DNA from: Devosia oryzisoli
GTDB lineage: Bacteria > Pseudomonadota > Alphaproteobacteria > Rhizobiales > Devosiaceae
DNA: 64,000 nucleotides
Assembly (NCBI RefSeq): GCF_014837245.1
Contig: NZ_JACYFU010000001.1
Coordinates: 372,001-436,000 of the forward strand
Reading direction: 5' to 3'
The translations under genes were made by a program, and so were the position numbers. How positions within the stretch are numbered: position 1 is the first letter of the stretch; each line of letters begins with the position of its first letter. Below are positions 7,991 through 18,733 of the stretch, one piece after another. The notes under the pieces were generated by a model, which saw nothing but the letters and a program-made list of their open reading frames with translations, did not search any database and was not told where the DNA came from.

Positions 7991-8422
7991 TTAGTCCTTG
8001 GGAATATCGGGGCAGAGATACGGAACCGTCGCCGGAGCGAAGTGCTGCTCCTGCACCTCACTGCCGAGCTTGAGCGAGAGGACCAGTTCGCTGTCGGTCA
8101 GCGAAGCGATGTCGGCATTGATGGTGATGCCGTCTTCGTCCCAGGAGATGGCGGTGTCGCTCACCTGTTCCCAGCGCGAGAGGCGATAGGTTTCCCAGCA
8201 GCTATCGGTCACCAGCGTCCCGTCGGGCAGGAAGATCTGCATGCTGCCCGGCATGCCGGAGCTGTCGTCGGTGCGCACCCACACCTTGTTGACTAGAAGA
8301 TCATCGCTCGCTGCTTCCTCGTCAGCGGCGACGTCCTGGTCCTCGGCAGAGGCGGGCAGGGTGGTGCAGGTGCCCACGCCCCACATAGTCAGAAGGGCAA
8401 AGACCGCGGCCTTGGTGTCCAT
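7991..8422 (-). CDS. Small secreted protein, unknown function
   Basis: The 143-residue product begins with a signal peptide (MDTKAAVFALLTMWGVG, likely cleavage after PASA near residue 26), followed by an acidic stretch and a strand-rich domain containing two cysteines (SCWETY and PYLCPD) that could form a disulfide. The pattern of a tryptophan-rich expected-response domain, with FLPDGTLV and ISWDEDGITINADI, resembles small lipocalin-like or META-type envelope proteins, but I cannot assign a family. The Cys in the signal region is not in a proper lipobox. It converges on kup with a 34-bp gap and is probably transcribed alone. Confidence 0.7.
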   Translation of the reverse strand: MDTKAAVFALLTMWGVGTCTTLPASAEDQDVAADEEAASDDLLVNKVWVRTDDSSGMPGSMQIFLPDGTLVTDSCWETYRLSRWEQVSDTAISWDEDGITINADIASLTDSELVLSLKLGSEVQEQHFAPATVPYLCPDIPKD

Positions 8423-8514
8423 TATTTTCTCCTCGTCCTGCAGACATGGGCCTAGAATCCCAGCCGCACAAGTGGAGCGCCAGCATCAGGGCGAAATTTG
8501 GTTCGAGACATGAC

Positions 8515-9621
8515 TTAAAGGCTGGATGCGCTGTGTGCCTGTTCGGCGGGCGCCATGGCCGAGCGAGCCCAGCGGATCAGCAGCGGTGCCGCCCGATACA
8601 GCCAGTAGAGGGCGGTCGTCACCACGATCGAGACATAGCCGTCGATGGCATAGTGCCAGCCCAGATACACCGAGCTCATGGCGACGAAGGCGACATAAAC
8701 CCACATGATGAGCCCGACCCGGCGTGAGGCTTCCCCTGCAAAAAGCGCGTTGAGCGTAATGAGGGCAACGTGGACGGAGGGGAAGGCGGAGATGCCCGAC
8801 CCGATCCCCGGCTGGCCGGATGAGTAGAGGCTCCAGAGGTAGTCCTGGAAGCCGCGCACCGAGTACAGCGTGCCCGCCGTGCTCGAGAGAAAATCCACTT
8901 GCCCGGCAAACCGCGCCGTATCACCCGTCACCTGGCCGTAGAAGGCCGGCCCCGCCGACAGCCAGGCGCCGGCCATGATCGTTCCGATCAGGGTCCAGAT
9001 CGACATCCACGTCAGCAGGTAGCGGTTGCGGATACGATCGGCCCGGGGCGACGTCGCGACCCAGAAAAGGGTGAAATAGCAGACGACGAACCACAGGACG
9101 TTGTAGTTGAATTCGATGGCCTGCAGCACCAGCCTGTGTTCGGCCACTGAGTAGAGCAACCGCCAGGGCGCCACACCGAAATGAAGCGCCTCGTCGATGT
9201 CGGCCTGGACCGCGTCGAACAGGAAGCCGTGCGCCAGCGGAAAGCTCGCCTTGACCGAGGAAAACATGCTGGTGAACAGCAGCATGGCGGTGAGCAACAG
9301 CACCACACCCGCAGCAAGCCGGCCGATGCGCCGTGGTGAGGCGACCCTTAGGTAACCAAGGCGGCGCCGACGCTTCAGGCGCAGCGTCACGCCGACGATC
9401 GAAATCACCAGCGCCGCATAGGGGCCCAGCAGTCCGAAGTTGATGCTCCACTGCCAGAAATAGGCCTTGAGCGTGCCGAAGGCGGAGAGACCGAGGCCCG
9501 AAAGATAGAGGAAGCCCCACGCCACATAGGCCAAAGCGAAGGCATAGATGGGCCAGTCCGCGCGGATCGCCCTCAGCGTCGCCGTCGCATACCCTTCTTT
9601 GACGAGCGGTGAAGCGTCCAT
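8515..9621 (-). CDS. PAP2-superfamily membrane phosphatase (inositolphosphotransferase/Aur1-like)
   Basis: The 368-residue protein has about seven or eight hydrophobic helices and ends with a PAP2-type active site: SAFPSVHVALITL (near residue 280) and GWHYAIDGYVS (near 325), carrying the two catalytic histidines and the aspartate. The first KxxxxxxRP motif is not obvious, as in the PAP2_3 (Aur1/Ipt1) branch. Members act on lipid phosphates or transfer phospho-headgroups in the membrane. Upstream sequence shows GGAGGG just before the ATG at 9621. It is a single gene; substrate is unknown. Confidence 0.82.
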   Translation of the reverse strand: MDASPLVKEGYATATLRAIRADWPIYAFALAYVAWGFLYLSGLGLSAFGTLKAYFWQWSINFGLLGPYAALVISIVGVTLRLKRRRRLGYLRVASPRRIGRLAAGVVLLLTAMLLFTSMFSSVKASFPLAHGFLFDAVQADIDEALHFGVAPWRLLYSVAEHRLVLQAIEFNYNVLWFVVCYFTLFWVATSPRADRIRNRYLLTWMSIWTLIGTIMAGAWLSAGPAFYGQVTGDTARFAGQVDFLSSTAGTLYSVRGFQDYLWSLYSSGQPGIGSGISAFPSVHVALITLNALFAGEASRRVGLIMWVYVAFVAMSSVYLGWHYAIDGYVSIVVTTALYWLYRAAPLLIRWARSAMAPAEQAHSASSL

Positions 9622-9699
9622 CGGGCCCTCCTGGAGGGTCCGATAGTGTAGTGTGAGGCTTTAAGGCGAGGTTATCTGCAGAGCGAGCCAGCGGTCCAT

Positions 9700-10824
9700 T
9701 CAGGCCGGCAGGCGGCCCAGCACCCGATCGCGTTCCTTGACGCGCCGCGCCTGGACAGGCCAGGTCGAATAGTCTGAGCTCCCCAGTTCGCGCATCGCAT
9801 GAAGCGGCCAGTTCGGATCATCGAGCGCGCCGCGTGCCAAGGCGATGAAGTCCGCTTCGCCGTTCTCCAGCACCGCTTCGGCCGCAGCTGCGTCGCCCAA
9901 CAGGCCAACGGCCATCGTGGGGATATCCGCGCCCTTCTTGACTGCACTGGCAAACGGCACCTGATAGGCGGCCGTGGAGGTGATGCGGCCCTCGTCGAAC
10001 CCGCCGCTGGAGCAGTCGATGGCATCGACGCCGCGCGCCTTGAGCTCCCGGGCCAGCGCCACGCTGTCCTCGACCTGCCATCCGCCTGGCGCATTGTCGC
10101 TCACCGAAAGACGCGCCAGCAGCGGCTTGTGCGCCGGCCACACGGCTCGCACCGCCTCGGCGACCTCGAGCACGAGCCGCATCCGGTTCTCCCGGCTGCC
10201 GCCATATTGATCGGTCCGCTTGTTGGCCAGCGGCGAGAGGAATTGGTTGAGCAGGTAGCCATGTGCCGCGTGAATTTCGACGGTGTCAAAACCCGCCTTT
10301 TCTGCCCGCTGGGCCGCCGCGACGAACCCATCGATCACGCGCCGGATACCCGCCTCGTCGAGGGCCTCCGGCGTCTGGAAATCCGGGTTCGAGGAATGCG
10401 CCACTGCACTCGGCGCGACCGGCTTCCAATGCTCGTACCCTACGGCGTTGCGCTGCTCCTCGGTGGCGAGCTTGTCCGGCGTGTTCCAGCTCACGGGCGT
10501 CGAAGCCTTGCGGCCGGCATGGGCCAGTTGGATGCCGGCAGCGGCACCCTGGCTGTGGATGAAGTCGACGATGCGGGCGAGCGGCGCGATGTGCTCGTCC
10601 TTCCACAGGCCCAAATCGCCATAGGAAATCCGCCCCTCCGGCACCACGCCGGTGGCTTCAAGTATGACAAGCCCGAAGCCGCCCATCGCAAAGCGCCCCA
10701 GATGCACGAAGTGCCAGTCGTTCACGAAGCCGTCGATCGCAGAATATTGGCACATGGGCGCCACCACGGTGCGGTTGCGCAGCGTGAGGTCGCGCAGCGT
10801 GATGGGAGAAAAGAGCTTGGTCAT
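9700..10824 (-). CDS. NADH:flavin oxidoreductase, Old Yellow Enzyme family (YqjM/XenA-like)
   Basis: The TIM-barrel FMN enzyme of 374 residues begins MTKLFSPITLRDLTLRNR and has the YqjM-class VVAPMCQYSA motif (Cys near 25), the substrate-binding HAAHGYLLNQFLSP pair of histidines (about 170-183) and NKRTDQYGGSRENR. These ene-reductases use NAD(P)H to reduce activated C=C bonds and detoxify electrophiles. An in-frame GTG at 10860 would add 12 residues; the ATG at 10824 fits family alignments better, although neither has a strong ribosome site. A promoter with an operator-like repeat lies 50-95 bp upstream, suggesting induction by a redox or electrophile sensor. Confidence 0.92.
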   Translation of the reverse strand: MTKLFSPITLRDLTLRNRTVVAPMCQYSAIDGFVNDWHFVHLGRFAMGGFGLVILEATGVVPEGRISYGDLGLWKDEHIAPLARIVDFIHSQGAAAGIQLAHAGRKASTPVSWNTPDKLATEEQRNAVGYEHWKPVAPSAVAHSSNPDFQTPEALDEAGIRRVIDGFVAAAQRAEKAGFDTVEIHAAHGYLLNQFLSPLANKRTDQYGGSRENRMRLVLEVAEAVRAVWPAHKPLLARLSVSDNAPGGWQVEDSVALARELKARGVDAIDCSSGGFDEGRITSTAAYQVPFASAVKKGADIPTMAVGLLGDAAAAEAVLENGEADFIALARGALDDPNWPLHAMRELGSSDYSTWPVQARRVKERDRVLGRLPA

Positions 10825-10875
10825 CAATTGGGAATCCGTGCGAGGGGCGTCGGTCAGCACTCATCGGCACTTACC

Positions 10876-10918
10876 GATGGAGCGATGTCTAGATCGACGC
10901 TCCATCGCCTGATGTCAA
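10876..10918 (-). promoter_or_regulatory. Promoter and operator-like repeat of the Old Yellow Enzyme gene
   Basis: On the minus strand TTGACA (10918-10913), a 17-bp spacer and GATCTA (10895-10890) form a promoter. A perfect inverted repeat, GATGGAGCG (10876-10884) and CGCTCCATC (10898-10906), spans the spacer, the -10 box and the start region, where a bound repressor would block polymerase. Confidence 0.55.
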
Positions 10919-10932
10919 GACAAGGGCCGGCG

Positions 10933-10964
10933 TAAAAAGAACGGCCGGAGACTCCGGCCGTTCT
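10933..10964 (-). terminator. Intrinsic terminator of the PQQ dehydrogenase operon
   Basis: A perfect 12-bp stem, AGAACGGCCGGA (10938-10949) with TCCGGCCGTTCT (10953-10964) and a 3-nt loop, is followed on the minus strand by a T run (10937-10933). It lies 16 bp past the dehydrogenase stop codon. Confidence 0.82.
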
Positions 10965-10980
10965 GTCGTCCCGTGAGAGA

Positions 10981-13260
10981 CTAGTCCTTTTCGGGCAAGG
11001 CGTAGGCCACCACCTGGTCGGATACCTGATCCTTGAGGATGGTGTTGCCGCCGGCAACGAAGACCACGTATTCGCGCCCCTTGTATTCATAGACTGCAGG
11101 GTTGGCGACGGCCGGTGCAGCCACGATGTCCGACCAGAGCTCCTTCCCATCGGCCATGGAATAGGCACGGACCTTGGAGTCCATCGAGGCGCCAATGAAG
11201 ATGACGCCACCGGCGGTGACCGCGGGGCCGCCCAGTGTCACCGAGCCCATGTCCTCGGGCATGTAGAAGCCCCACTTCTGCGAGGCCCCGATCGGCCGCC
11301 GCCACTTGAAGTTGCCGGTCTTCATGTCGACGGCCACCAGTTCGCCAAAGGGCGGTTCCCAGCAGGGCATGCCCAGCCAGTTCGTGGCATTCAGCAGCCG
11401 CATGCCATAGGGAGCGCCCTCCTGCGGAGCAAAACCCTGCTCGTTGCCCGAGCCACTCGCCACCTGCTCATACTCGTCGCGCGGATAGAGCTTGATGTAC
11501 TGGACCACGTGCGAGACGTTGACGATGGCGGTCTGGCTCACCGGATCATAAGCCACGCCACCCCACTGCACGCCTCCGGCAGAGTCCGGATAGGCAAGGA
11601 CGCCTTCACCCTTGGTTGTGGGTGGGCTGTACATGCCGTCGTAAGAAAGATTGTCCCACAGCCGGGAGCATTCGCCGAAGCTCACCGCGTCGGCGACGCC
11701 CCAGATCTTCGGCTTTTCGTCCTGGTCCAGCAGGGGCAGGGGCTTTGTCGGGAAGGGCTGGGTCTTGGCATAGACCTCGCCCTCGATTGTCCCGTCGCCT
11801 TGTGGGACAGGCCGCTCTTCGATCGGCCAGACGTCTTCCCCTGTCTTGCGGTTCACAACGAACAGGAACCCCATCTTGGTCGCCTGCATCAGCGCCGGGA
11901 TCGTCTTTCCGTCCACCTCGATGTCCATCAGGGTCGGCGCCGAGTTGGTGTCATAGTCCCAGATGTCGTGGTGCACCCACTGCCGCGACCACACCACTTC
12001 GCCGGTTTCCACGTTGAGCGCGGTGGTGGAAGTGGCCAGCGGAATGGATTCTGTCCGGTTCCCGCCCCAGTAGTTTGGGGAGGGGCTGGAGACGGGAAGG
12101 TACACCAGGCCCAGCCCCTCGTCGGCCGACATTCCCGTCCAGACATTGGCGGTGCCTGTCCGCGGCGCGATCTCGGGCGGCAGCGCGTTGAACTGCCACT
12201 GACGCTCCCCAGTCTGCGGATCGACGGAGAAGACGGTACCCGGAGGCGCTTCGGCATAGGCCCAGTCCTTGCCGGCCCAGCCCATGATGACATGGTTGCC
12301 CACTACCGTCGGCGGCTGCAGCAACGAAAGCGGATACTTGCTGTTGACGTCGTTCCACTGGTTGACGTTCAGCACCCCGTTGTCGGCAAAATCCTTGCAC
12401 AGCTCACCGGTATCGGCGTCCATCGCGAACAACTGGGCATCCATTGTGCCGAGATAGATGATCTTCTGGCAGGGCTCTCCAGCAACCGGGTTCTCGGCTT
12501 GCCAATAGGCAACGCCCCGGTTCTTGAGGGCCGGCTGGGTCATGGCTTCGAGCGTCGAGTTCGAGTCGAACGTCCATTTGATCTCCCCGGTCCCCGGGTC
12601 CATGGCGATGACCCGGTAAAAGGGCGTGCCGAGATAGAGCGTGTCGTTCGCGAACACCGGCGTGGCGGACCAGACCGATGTTGGCAGGTCGCCAGAGCCG
12701 TCCGACACATCGCCCGTATGGACTTCCCAGGCCTTCGTCAGCTCATCCACATTGTCGGCGTTGATCTGGTCGAGGGGTGAGTATTTTTGCGCGTTGAGCT
12801 GGCCGTGGAACGTGTTCCAGGTCGGCTCGGGTGGCACCAAAGGGATGTCCTTCGGTTCGGGCAGCGCGCTTGTCTCACCCCCCTCGGCTCCGGCATTCGG
12901 GCTTGTGTCGGTGTCCGCACCCTGTGCGGCTCCGGCGGTGGCGGGCTGTTGATCCTCTTGTGCGGAAGCGGGGGCCGCCGGTTGCTCTGTCGCGGGCGGC
13001 TGCTCGCTGCGGGCCTCCGGTGCAAGAGGTGCGGCTGATTCTGCCCCGGCTTCCGGTGCAGGTGTCTCTGCCGAAGGGGTTGGCTGTGTTTCACCCGCCG
13101 TTGCCGGCGCTGCATCCGTTTCGGGGGCTGGCTGCGTCGATGGCGCCTGTGCGGGAGAGATCGTCCCGGGTGTCGTTGACGTCTGGGCCAGCACCGGCGT
13201 TATTCCCAGCGCGCTTGCAAGGGCGAGTGCAGATAGGGCGCTGCGGCTGCGCAAAATCAT
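10981..13260 (-). CDS. PQQ-dependent membrane-associated dehydrogenase, large subunit (SldA/glucose-quinate-shikimate type)
   Basis: The 759-residue protein has a signal peptide (residues 1-26, ending PVLAQ), a Pro/Ala/Thr/Glu-rich linker of about 110 residues (27-137), then an eight-bladed quinoprotein propeller beginning WNTFHGQLNAQKYSPLDQIN. Repeated W-motif segments such as DPGTGEIKWTF, DPQTGERQWQF and DMKTGNFKWRRP mark the blades. Related enzymes oxidise polyols or sugars in the periplasm and feed electrons to ubiquinone. Membrane glucose dehydrogenases carry an N-terminal membrane domain; here that domain is a separate gene just upstream (13275-13625), as in Gluconobacter sldBA. No PQQ synthesis gene is in the window, so cofactor source is unknown. 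Confidence 0.88.
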   Translation of the reverse strand: MILRSRSALSALALASALGITPVLAQTSTTPGTISPAQAPSTQPAPETDAAPATAGETQPTPSAETPAPEAGAESAAPLAPEARSEQPPATEQPAAPASAQEDQQPATAGAAQGADTDTSPNAGAEGGETSALPEPKDIPLVPPEPTWNTFHGQLNAQKYSPLDQINADNVDELTKAWEVHTGDVSDGSGDLPTSVWSATPVFANDTLYLGTPFYRVIAMDPGTGEIKWTFDSNSTLEAMTQPALKNRGVAYWQAENPVAGEPCQKIIYLGTMDAQLFAMDADTGELCKDFADNGVLNVNQWNDVNSKYPLSLLQPPTVVGNHVIMGWAGKDWAYAEAPPGTVFSVDPQTGERQWQFNALPPEIAPRTGTANVWTGMSADEGLGLVYLPVSSPSPNYWGGNRTESIPLATSTTALNVETGEVVWSRQWVHHDIWDYDTNSAPTLMDIEVDGKTIPALMQATKMGFLFVVNRKTGEDVWPIEERPVPQGDGTIEGEVYAKTQPFPTKPLPLLDQDEKPKIWGVADAVSFGECSRLWDNLSYDGMYSPPTTKGEGVLAYPDSAGGVQWGGVAYDPVSQTAIVNVSHVVQYIKLYPRDEYEQVASGSGNEQGFAPQEGAPYGMRLLNATNWLGMPCWEPPFGELVAVDMKTGNFKWRRPIGASQKWGFYMPEDMGSVTLGGPAVTAGGVIFIGASMDSKVRAYSMADGKELWSDIVAAPAVANPAVYEYKGREYVVFVAGGNTILKDQVSDQVVAYALPEKD

Positions 13261-13265
13261 GGTGA

Positions 13266-15584
<2,319 letters not shown>

Positions 15585-15597
15585 GCGATCAGAGGGC

Positions 15598-15624
15598 GGG
15601 GGCTGCGGCCCCCCGTTTCCTTTC
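15598..15624 (+). terminator. Possible terminator after ilvC
   Basis: GGGGGC (15598-15603), loop TGCG and GCCCCC (15608-15613) are followed by the pyrimidine-rich GTTTCCTTTCC. The T run is broken and the next start codon is at 15626, so termination may be partial. Confidence 0.4.
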
Positions 15625-15625
15625 C

Positions 15626-16345
15626 ATGCGCGATTGCGTCGTCTCGATAACCGATGTCGATATCCGCCTGGCACCGGGCCCGTGGCCAATGCCGCAGGCG
15701 CTGCGCGCAAGTGTGCCGGAGCGGTGGGCCGCCATGCGTGCCGCCAATCCGCATCTGTGGGAAGGCCGCATCCTCAGCGTCGCCGGCGTCGAAGTTGACG
15801 AGCAGGCTGTCCTGCGCGGCACGGCGCTGGAGGATGCCTACTCCGCCTTCCTCACCTGGCGCGAAGCCGGCTTTCCGGACATCGGCCTGCGCAACCTCTT
15901 CGGCTCCGCGCTGATCCTGACGTCAGACGGCTTCCTGCTGCTGGGCAAGATGGGCGGCCACACGGCTAATGCTGGCCGCGTCTATCCGCCTGGCGGCTCG
16001 CTTGAGCCGCGCGACGTGCAATCCAATGGCGCGGTCGATGTGTTCGGCAGTATTGCGCTCGAGATCACGGAAGAGACCGGCCTCACGATCGATGAGGCCC
16101 GGTTGGGGCAGCGCGTGGCAATCTTTGATGGGCCGCGCATTTCGGTCGGCCAGGCGCTGCACTTCGCCGAGGACCGCCATACCCTGGTGGCCCGCATCCG
16201 GCGGACACTCGATGCGCAGGAGCATCGGGAACTGGATGACGTCGTGCCCGTCAGGACGGTGGCAGACGCGGAAGCTGCTGGTGAAGTGCCTCCCTATGTC
16301 CGTCTACTTCTCGACGCGTTGTCTTCAGGTCGTCTCGTCCTCTAG
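15626..16345 (+). CDS. NUDIX-domain hydrolase-like protein
   Basis: The 239-residue protein has a central NUDIX fold (about 100-200): strand GSALILTSDGFLLLGKMGGHT, then VYPPGGSLEPRD and a NUDIX helix ending ALEITEETGLTI. The box is irregular, with extra residues between the glycine and the EEtGl part and Leu-Glu in place of the Arg-Glu pair; the metal-binding EE is kept. NUDIX enzymes cleave nucleoside diphosphates linked to another group; this one has an added N-terminal domain of about 95 residues and no predictable substrate. ATG at 15626 has no clear ribosome site; ATG at 15690 is an alternative. Confidence 0.72.
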   Translation: MRDCVVSITDVDIRLAPGPWPMPQALRASVPERWAAMRAANPHLWEGRILSVAGVEVDEQAVLRGTALEDAYSAFLTWREAGFPDIGLRNLFGSALILTSDGFLLLGKMGGHTANAGRVYPPGGSLEPRDVQSNGAVDVFGSIALEITEETGLTIDEARLGQRVAIFDGPRISVGQALHFAEDRHTLVARIRRTLDAQEHRELDDVVPVRTVADAEAAGEVPPYVRLLLDALSSGRLVL

Positions 16346-16430
16346 CTCATAGACTTCCCAAACCCGCCCGTTCTGCTACGCTGCTGCTTGCGTTCACAGT
16401 CTTTAGCCTTCCACGAAAGGGAGGACTTTA

Positions 16431-18197
16431 GTGACTACGACCAAGCGGTTCCGGCTCTACTTGATCAAGCCCTCGCATTACGATGACGATGGCTACGTCA
16501 TCCAGTGGAAGCTTTCTCCCATTCCTTCCAATTCCCTGGCCTCGGTGCATGGGCTCGTGCGCGACGTCATCGCCCGGGACGCGCTGGGTGATTGGCAGGT
16601 CGATGTCGAGACCATGGACGAGACCAACACCGAGCTGAGCACCAGCAAGCTCATCGCCGATTGCCAGGCGGCCGATGCCGCGCTGGTGATGCTGATCGGC
16701 GTGCAGTCCAACCAGTTTCCCCGCGCCCTCGACATCGCCCGGCCCCTGCGCGGGGCGGGAGTGCAGGTGGCCATTGGCGGCTTTCACGTGTCGGGCGTCA
16801 TCTCCATGCTCGGCGGCGAGGATGCGGATTTCAAGACGGCCCAGGCCATGGGCATCTCGCTGTTTGCCGGCGAGATGGAAGGGCGGGCCGAGGAGGTCCT
16901 GGCCGACGCCATCAAGGGGACGATGAAGCCGCTCTACAACTTCATGAACGACCTGCCGGGCATCGAGGAAACGCCGGTGCCGTTCATGCCTGCCGAGCAT
17001 GTGTCACGCACCGCCTACAACCTCACCAGCTTCGATGCCGGCCGGGGATGCCCCTACCAATGCTCGTTCTGCACCATCATCAACGTACAGGGTCGCAAGT
17101 CGCGCCGGCGCTCACCCGACGACATCGAGAAGATTATCCGGCTCAACCTCGGGCAGGGGGTGCATCGCTTCTTCATTACGGATGACAATTTCGCCCGCAA
17201 CAAGGATTGGGAGCCGATTCTCGACCGCCTCATCGCCATGCGCGAGGGGGAAGGGCTCAACTTCAACTTCATCATCCAGGTCGATACGCTCTGCCACCGC
17301 ATTCCGAACTTCATCGAGAAGTGCTCGCGCGCCGGGGTAACCCGCGTCTTCATCGGCCTCGAGAACGTCAATCCGGCCAATCTCAAGGACGCCAAGAAGC
17401 GGCAGAACAAGATCACCGAATATCGCGCCATGCTGCAGGCTTGGAAGAAGTGGCGCGTCATCACCTATGCCGGCTACATCCTCGGCTTTCCCACCGACAC
17501 GCCCGAACGCATCATGCACGACATCGACGTGGTCAAGCGTGAGCTGCCGGTCGACATTCTCGAGTTCTTCTTCCTCACCCCGCTGCCCGGCTCCGAAGAT
17601 CACCAGAAGCTGCATCGCGCGGGTGTAGCGATGGACCCCGACCTCAATAAGTACGACCTCAACCACTACACCACCGCCCATCCCACCATGAGCAAGGCGG
17701 AGTTCGAAAAAGTCTACGCCGACGCCTGGAGCCGCTACTATTCGCTCGACCATGTCGAGACCATCATGCGCCGCGCGGCGGCCTCGCACATCTCGACCTC
17801 GCAGATCCTGCTGCTCTGCACCTGGTTCATGGGCGCGCTCAAGATCGAGGGCGTGCACCCGCTCGAGGTGGGCTGGATCCGTCGCAAGTCGCGCCTCAAC
17901 CGGCGACACGGCATGCCCATCGAACCGGCTATCCTGTTCTATCCCAAATACTACCTCGAACTGGGCTGGAAGCTCCTGCGGTGGGGTGGCCTTTACCTCC
18001 GCTTCGGCCTCAAGCAGCTCAAGGTCGAGCGCGATCCGGCCATGCGCAGCTATTCCGACCTCGCGACAACGCCGGTCAGCGAGGGCGACGAGGGCGCGCT
18101 GGAACTCTTCCAGACCACCGATGCGCAGGCTTGGCTGGACCAGCAGAAGCGCATCAGCCAGGCGCAGCAAGGCATCAAGCAGTCGGCTGCGGAATAG
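16431..18197 (+). CDS. B12-binding-domain radical SAM protein
   Basis: The 588-residue protein joins an N-terminal cobalamin-binding-like Rossmann domain (about 8-150, ending in GGFHVSG) to a radical SAM barrel with the cluster motif GCPYQCSFCT near residue 207 (CxxxCxxC), then a helical C-terminal region (about 450-588). GTG at 16431 is supported by GGGAGG 6 nt upstream. Enzymes of this architecture do methylations, cyclisations and rearrangements, for example in hopanoid, bacteriochlorophyll and natural-product pathways. Neighbours (NUDIX, GFA-family) give no substrate clue. The DXHXXG cobalamin motif is not obvious, so B12 use is by architecture only. Confidence 0.85.
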   Translation: MTTTKRFRLYLIKPSHYDDDGYVIQWKLSPIPSNSLASVHGLVRDVIARDALGDWQVDVETMDETNTELSTSKLIADCQAADAALVMLIGVQSNQFPRALDIARPLRGAGVQVAIGGFHVSGVISMLGGEDADFKTAQAMGISLFAGEMEGRAEEVLADAIKGTMKPLYNFMNDLPGIEETPVPFMPAEHVSRTAYNLTSFDAGRGCPYQCSFCTIINVQGRKSRRRSPDDIEKIIRLNLGQGVHRFFITDDNFARNKDWEPILDRLIAMREGEGLNFNFIIQVDTLCHRIPNFIEKCSRAGVTRVFIGLENVNPANLKDAKKRQNKITEYRAMLQAWKKWRVITYAGYILGFPTDTPERIMHDIDVVKRELPVDILEFFFLTPLPGSEDHQKLHRAGVAMDPDLNKYDLNHYTTAHPTMSKAEFEKVYADAWSRYYSLDHVETIMRRAAASHISTSQILLLCTWFMGALKIEGVHPLEVGWIRRKSRLNRRHGMPIEPAILFYPKYYLELGWKLLRWGGLYLRFGLKQLKVERDPAMRSYSDLATTPVSEGDEGALELFQTTDAQAWLDQQKRISQAQQGIKQSAAE

Positions 18198-18262
18198 CAG
18201 GAAGCGGGTGCTTCAAATCCGCATGCAACTGCCCTAGAACCGGTGGGGGAACGGAGGGCCTG

Positions 18263-18733
18263 ATGCGCTTGCCAGAATTTCCGGTCGCGGGAGGATGTTG
18301 CTGCGGCGCGGTGCGCTACAGCCTCAAGGCCAGCCCGCTCTCGGTCTACAATTGCCACTGCAAGGATTGCCAGCGCTATTCGGGCGCCGCCTGGTCCATG
18401 TCGATGATCGTGCGCGACGAGGCTTTCGTGGTAGAGTCCGGCCGCACGGACGTCTACGACCGCAAGGCCGACAGCGGCAATGTTATCGCCATGCACTTCT
18501 GCGCCGAATGCCACACCTGGCTCTGGAACGCGCCACCTCAGCCCGGCATCACGGTGTTGCGCGCCGGGTCGCTGGATGACATGGATTGGGCCGAGCCGGT
18601 CGGCAACATCTGGACCGACAGCAAGGCTGCGTGGGTGAAAATCGATCCTCAACTGACCAATTTCAGCAAGGGCATCGCCGATCGGACGCCGTTGTTCGCG
18701 GCTTGGACGCGAGCCCACGAGGCAACCGCATGA
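18263..18733 (+). CDS. GFA (CENP-V/glutathione-dependent formaldehyde-activating) family protein
   Basis: The 156-residue protein has the zinc-binding pattern of the GFA fold: GGCCCGAVRYSL (10-21), YNCHCKDCQRYSGAAWS (about 28-44) and HFCAECHTWLW (about 78-88). The fold binds structural and catalytic zinc; members may add glutathione to aldehydes, but many have unknown roles. An ACGGAGGG ribosome site precedes the ATG. Its TGA overlaps the next ATG by 4 nt (ATGA), and the third gene overlaps likewise, so these three are translated as a unit. Confidence 0.88.
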   Translation: MRLPEFPVAGGCCCGAVRYSLKASPLSVYNCHCKDCQRYSGAAWSMSMIVRDEAFVVESGRTDVYDRKADSGNVIAMHFCAECHTWLWNAPPQPGITVLRAGSLDDMDWAEPVGNIWTDSKAAWVKIDPQLTNFSKGIADRTPLFAAWTRAHEATA

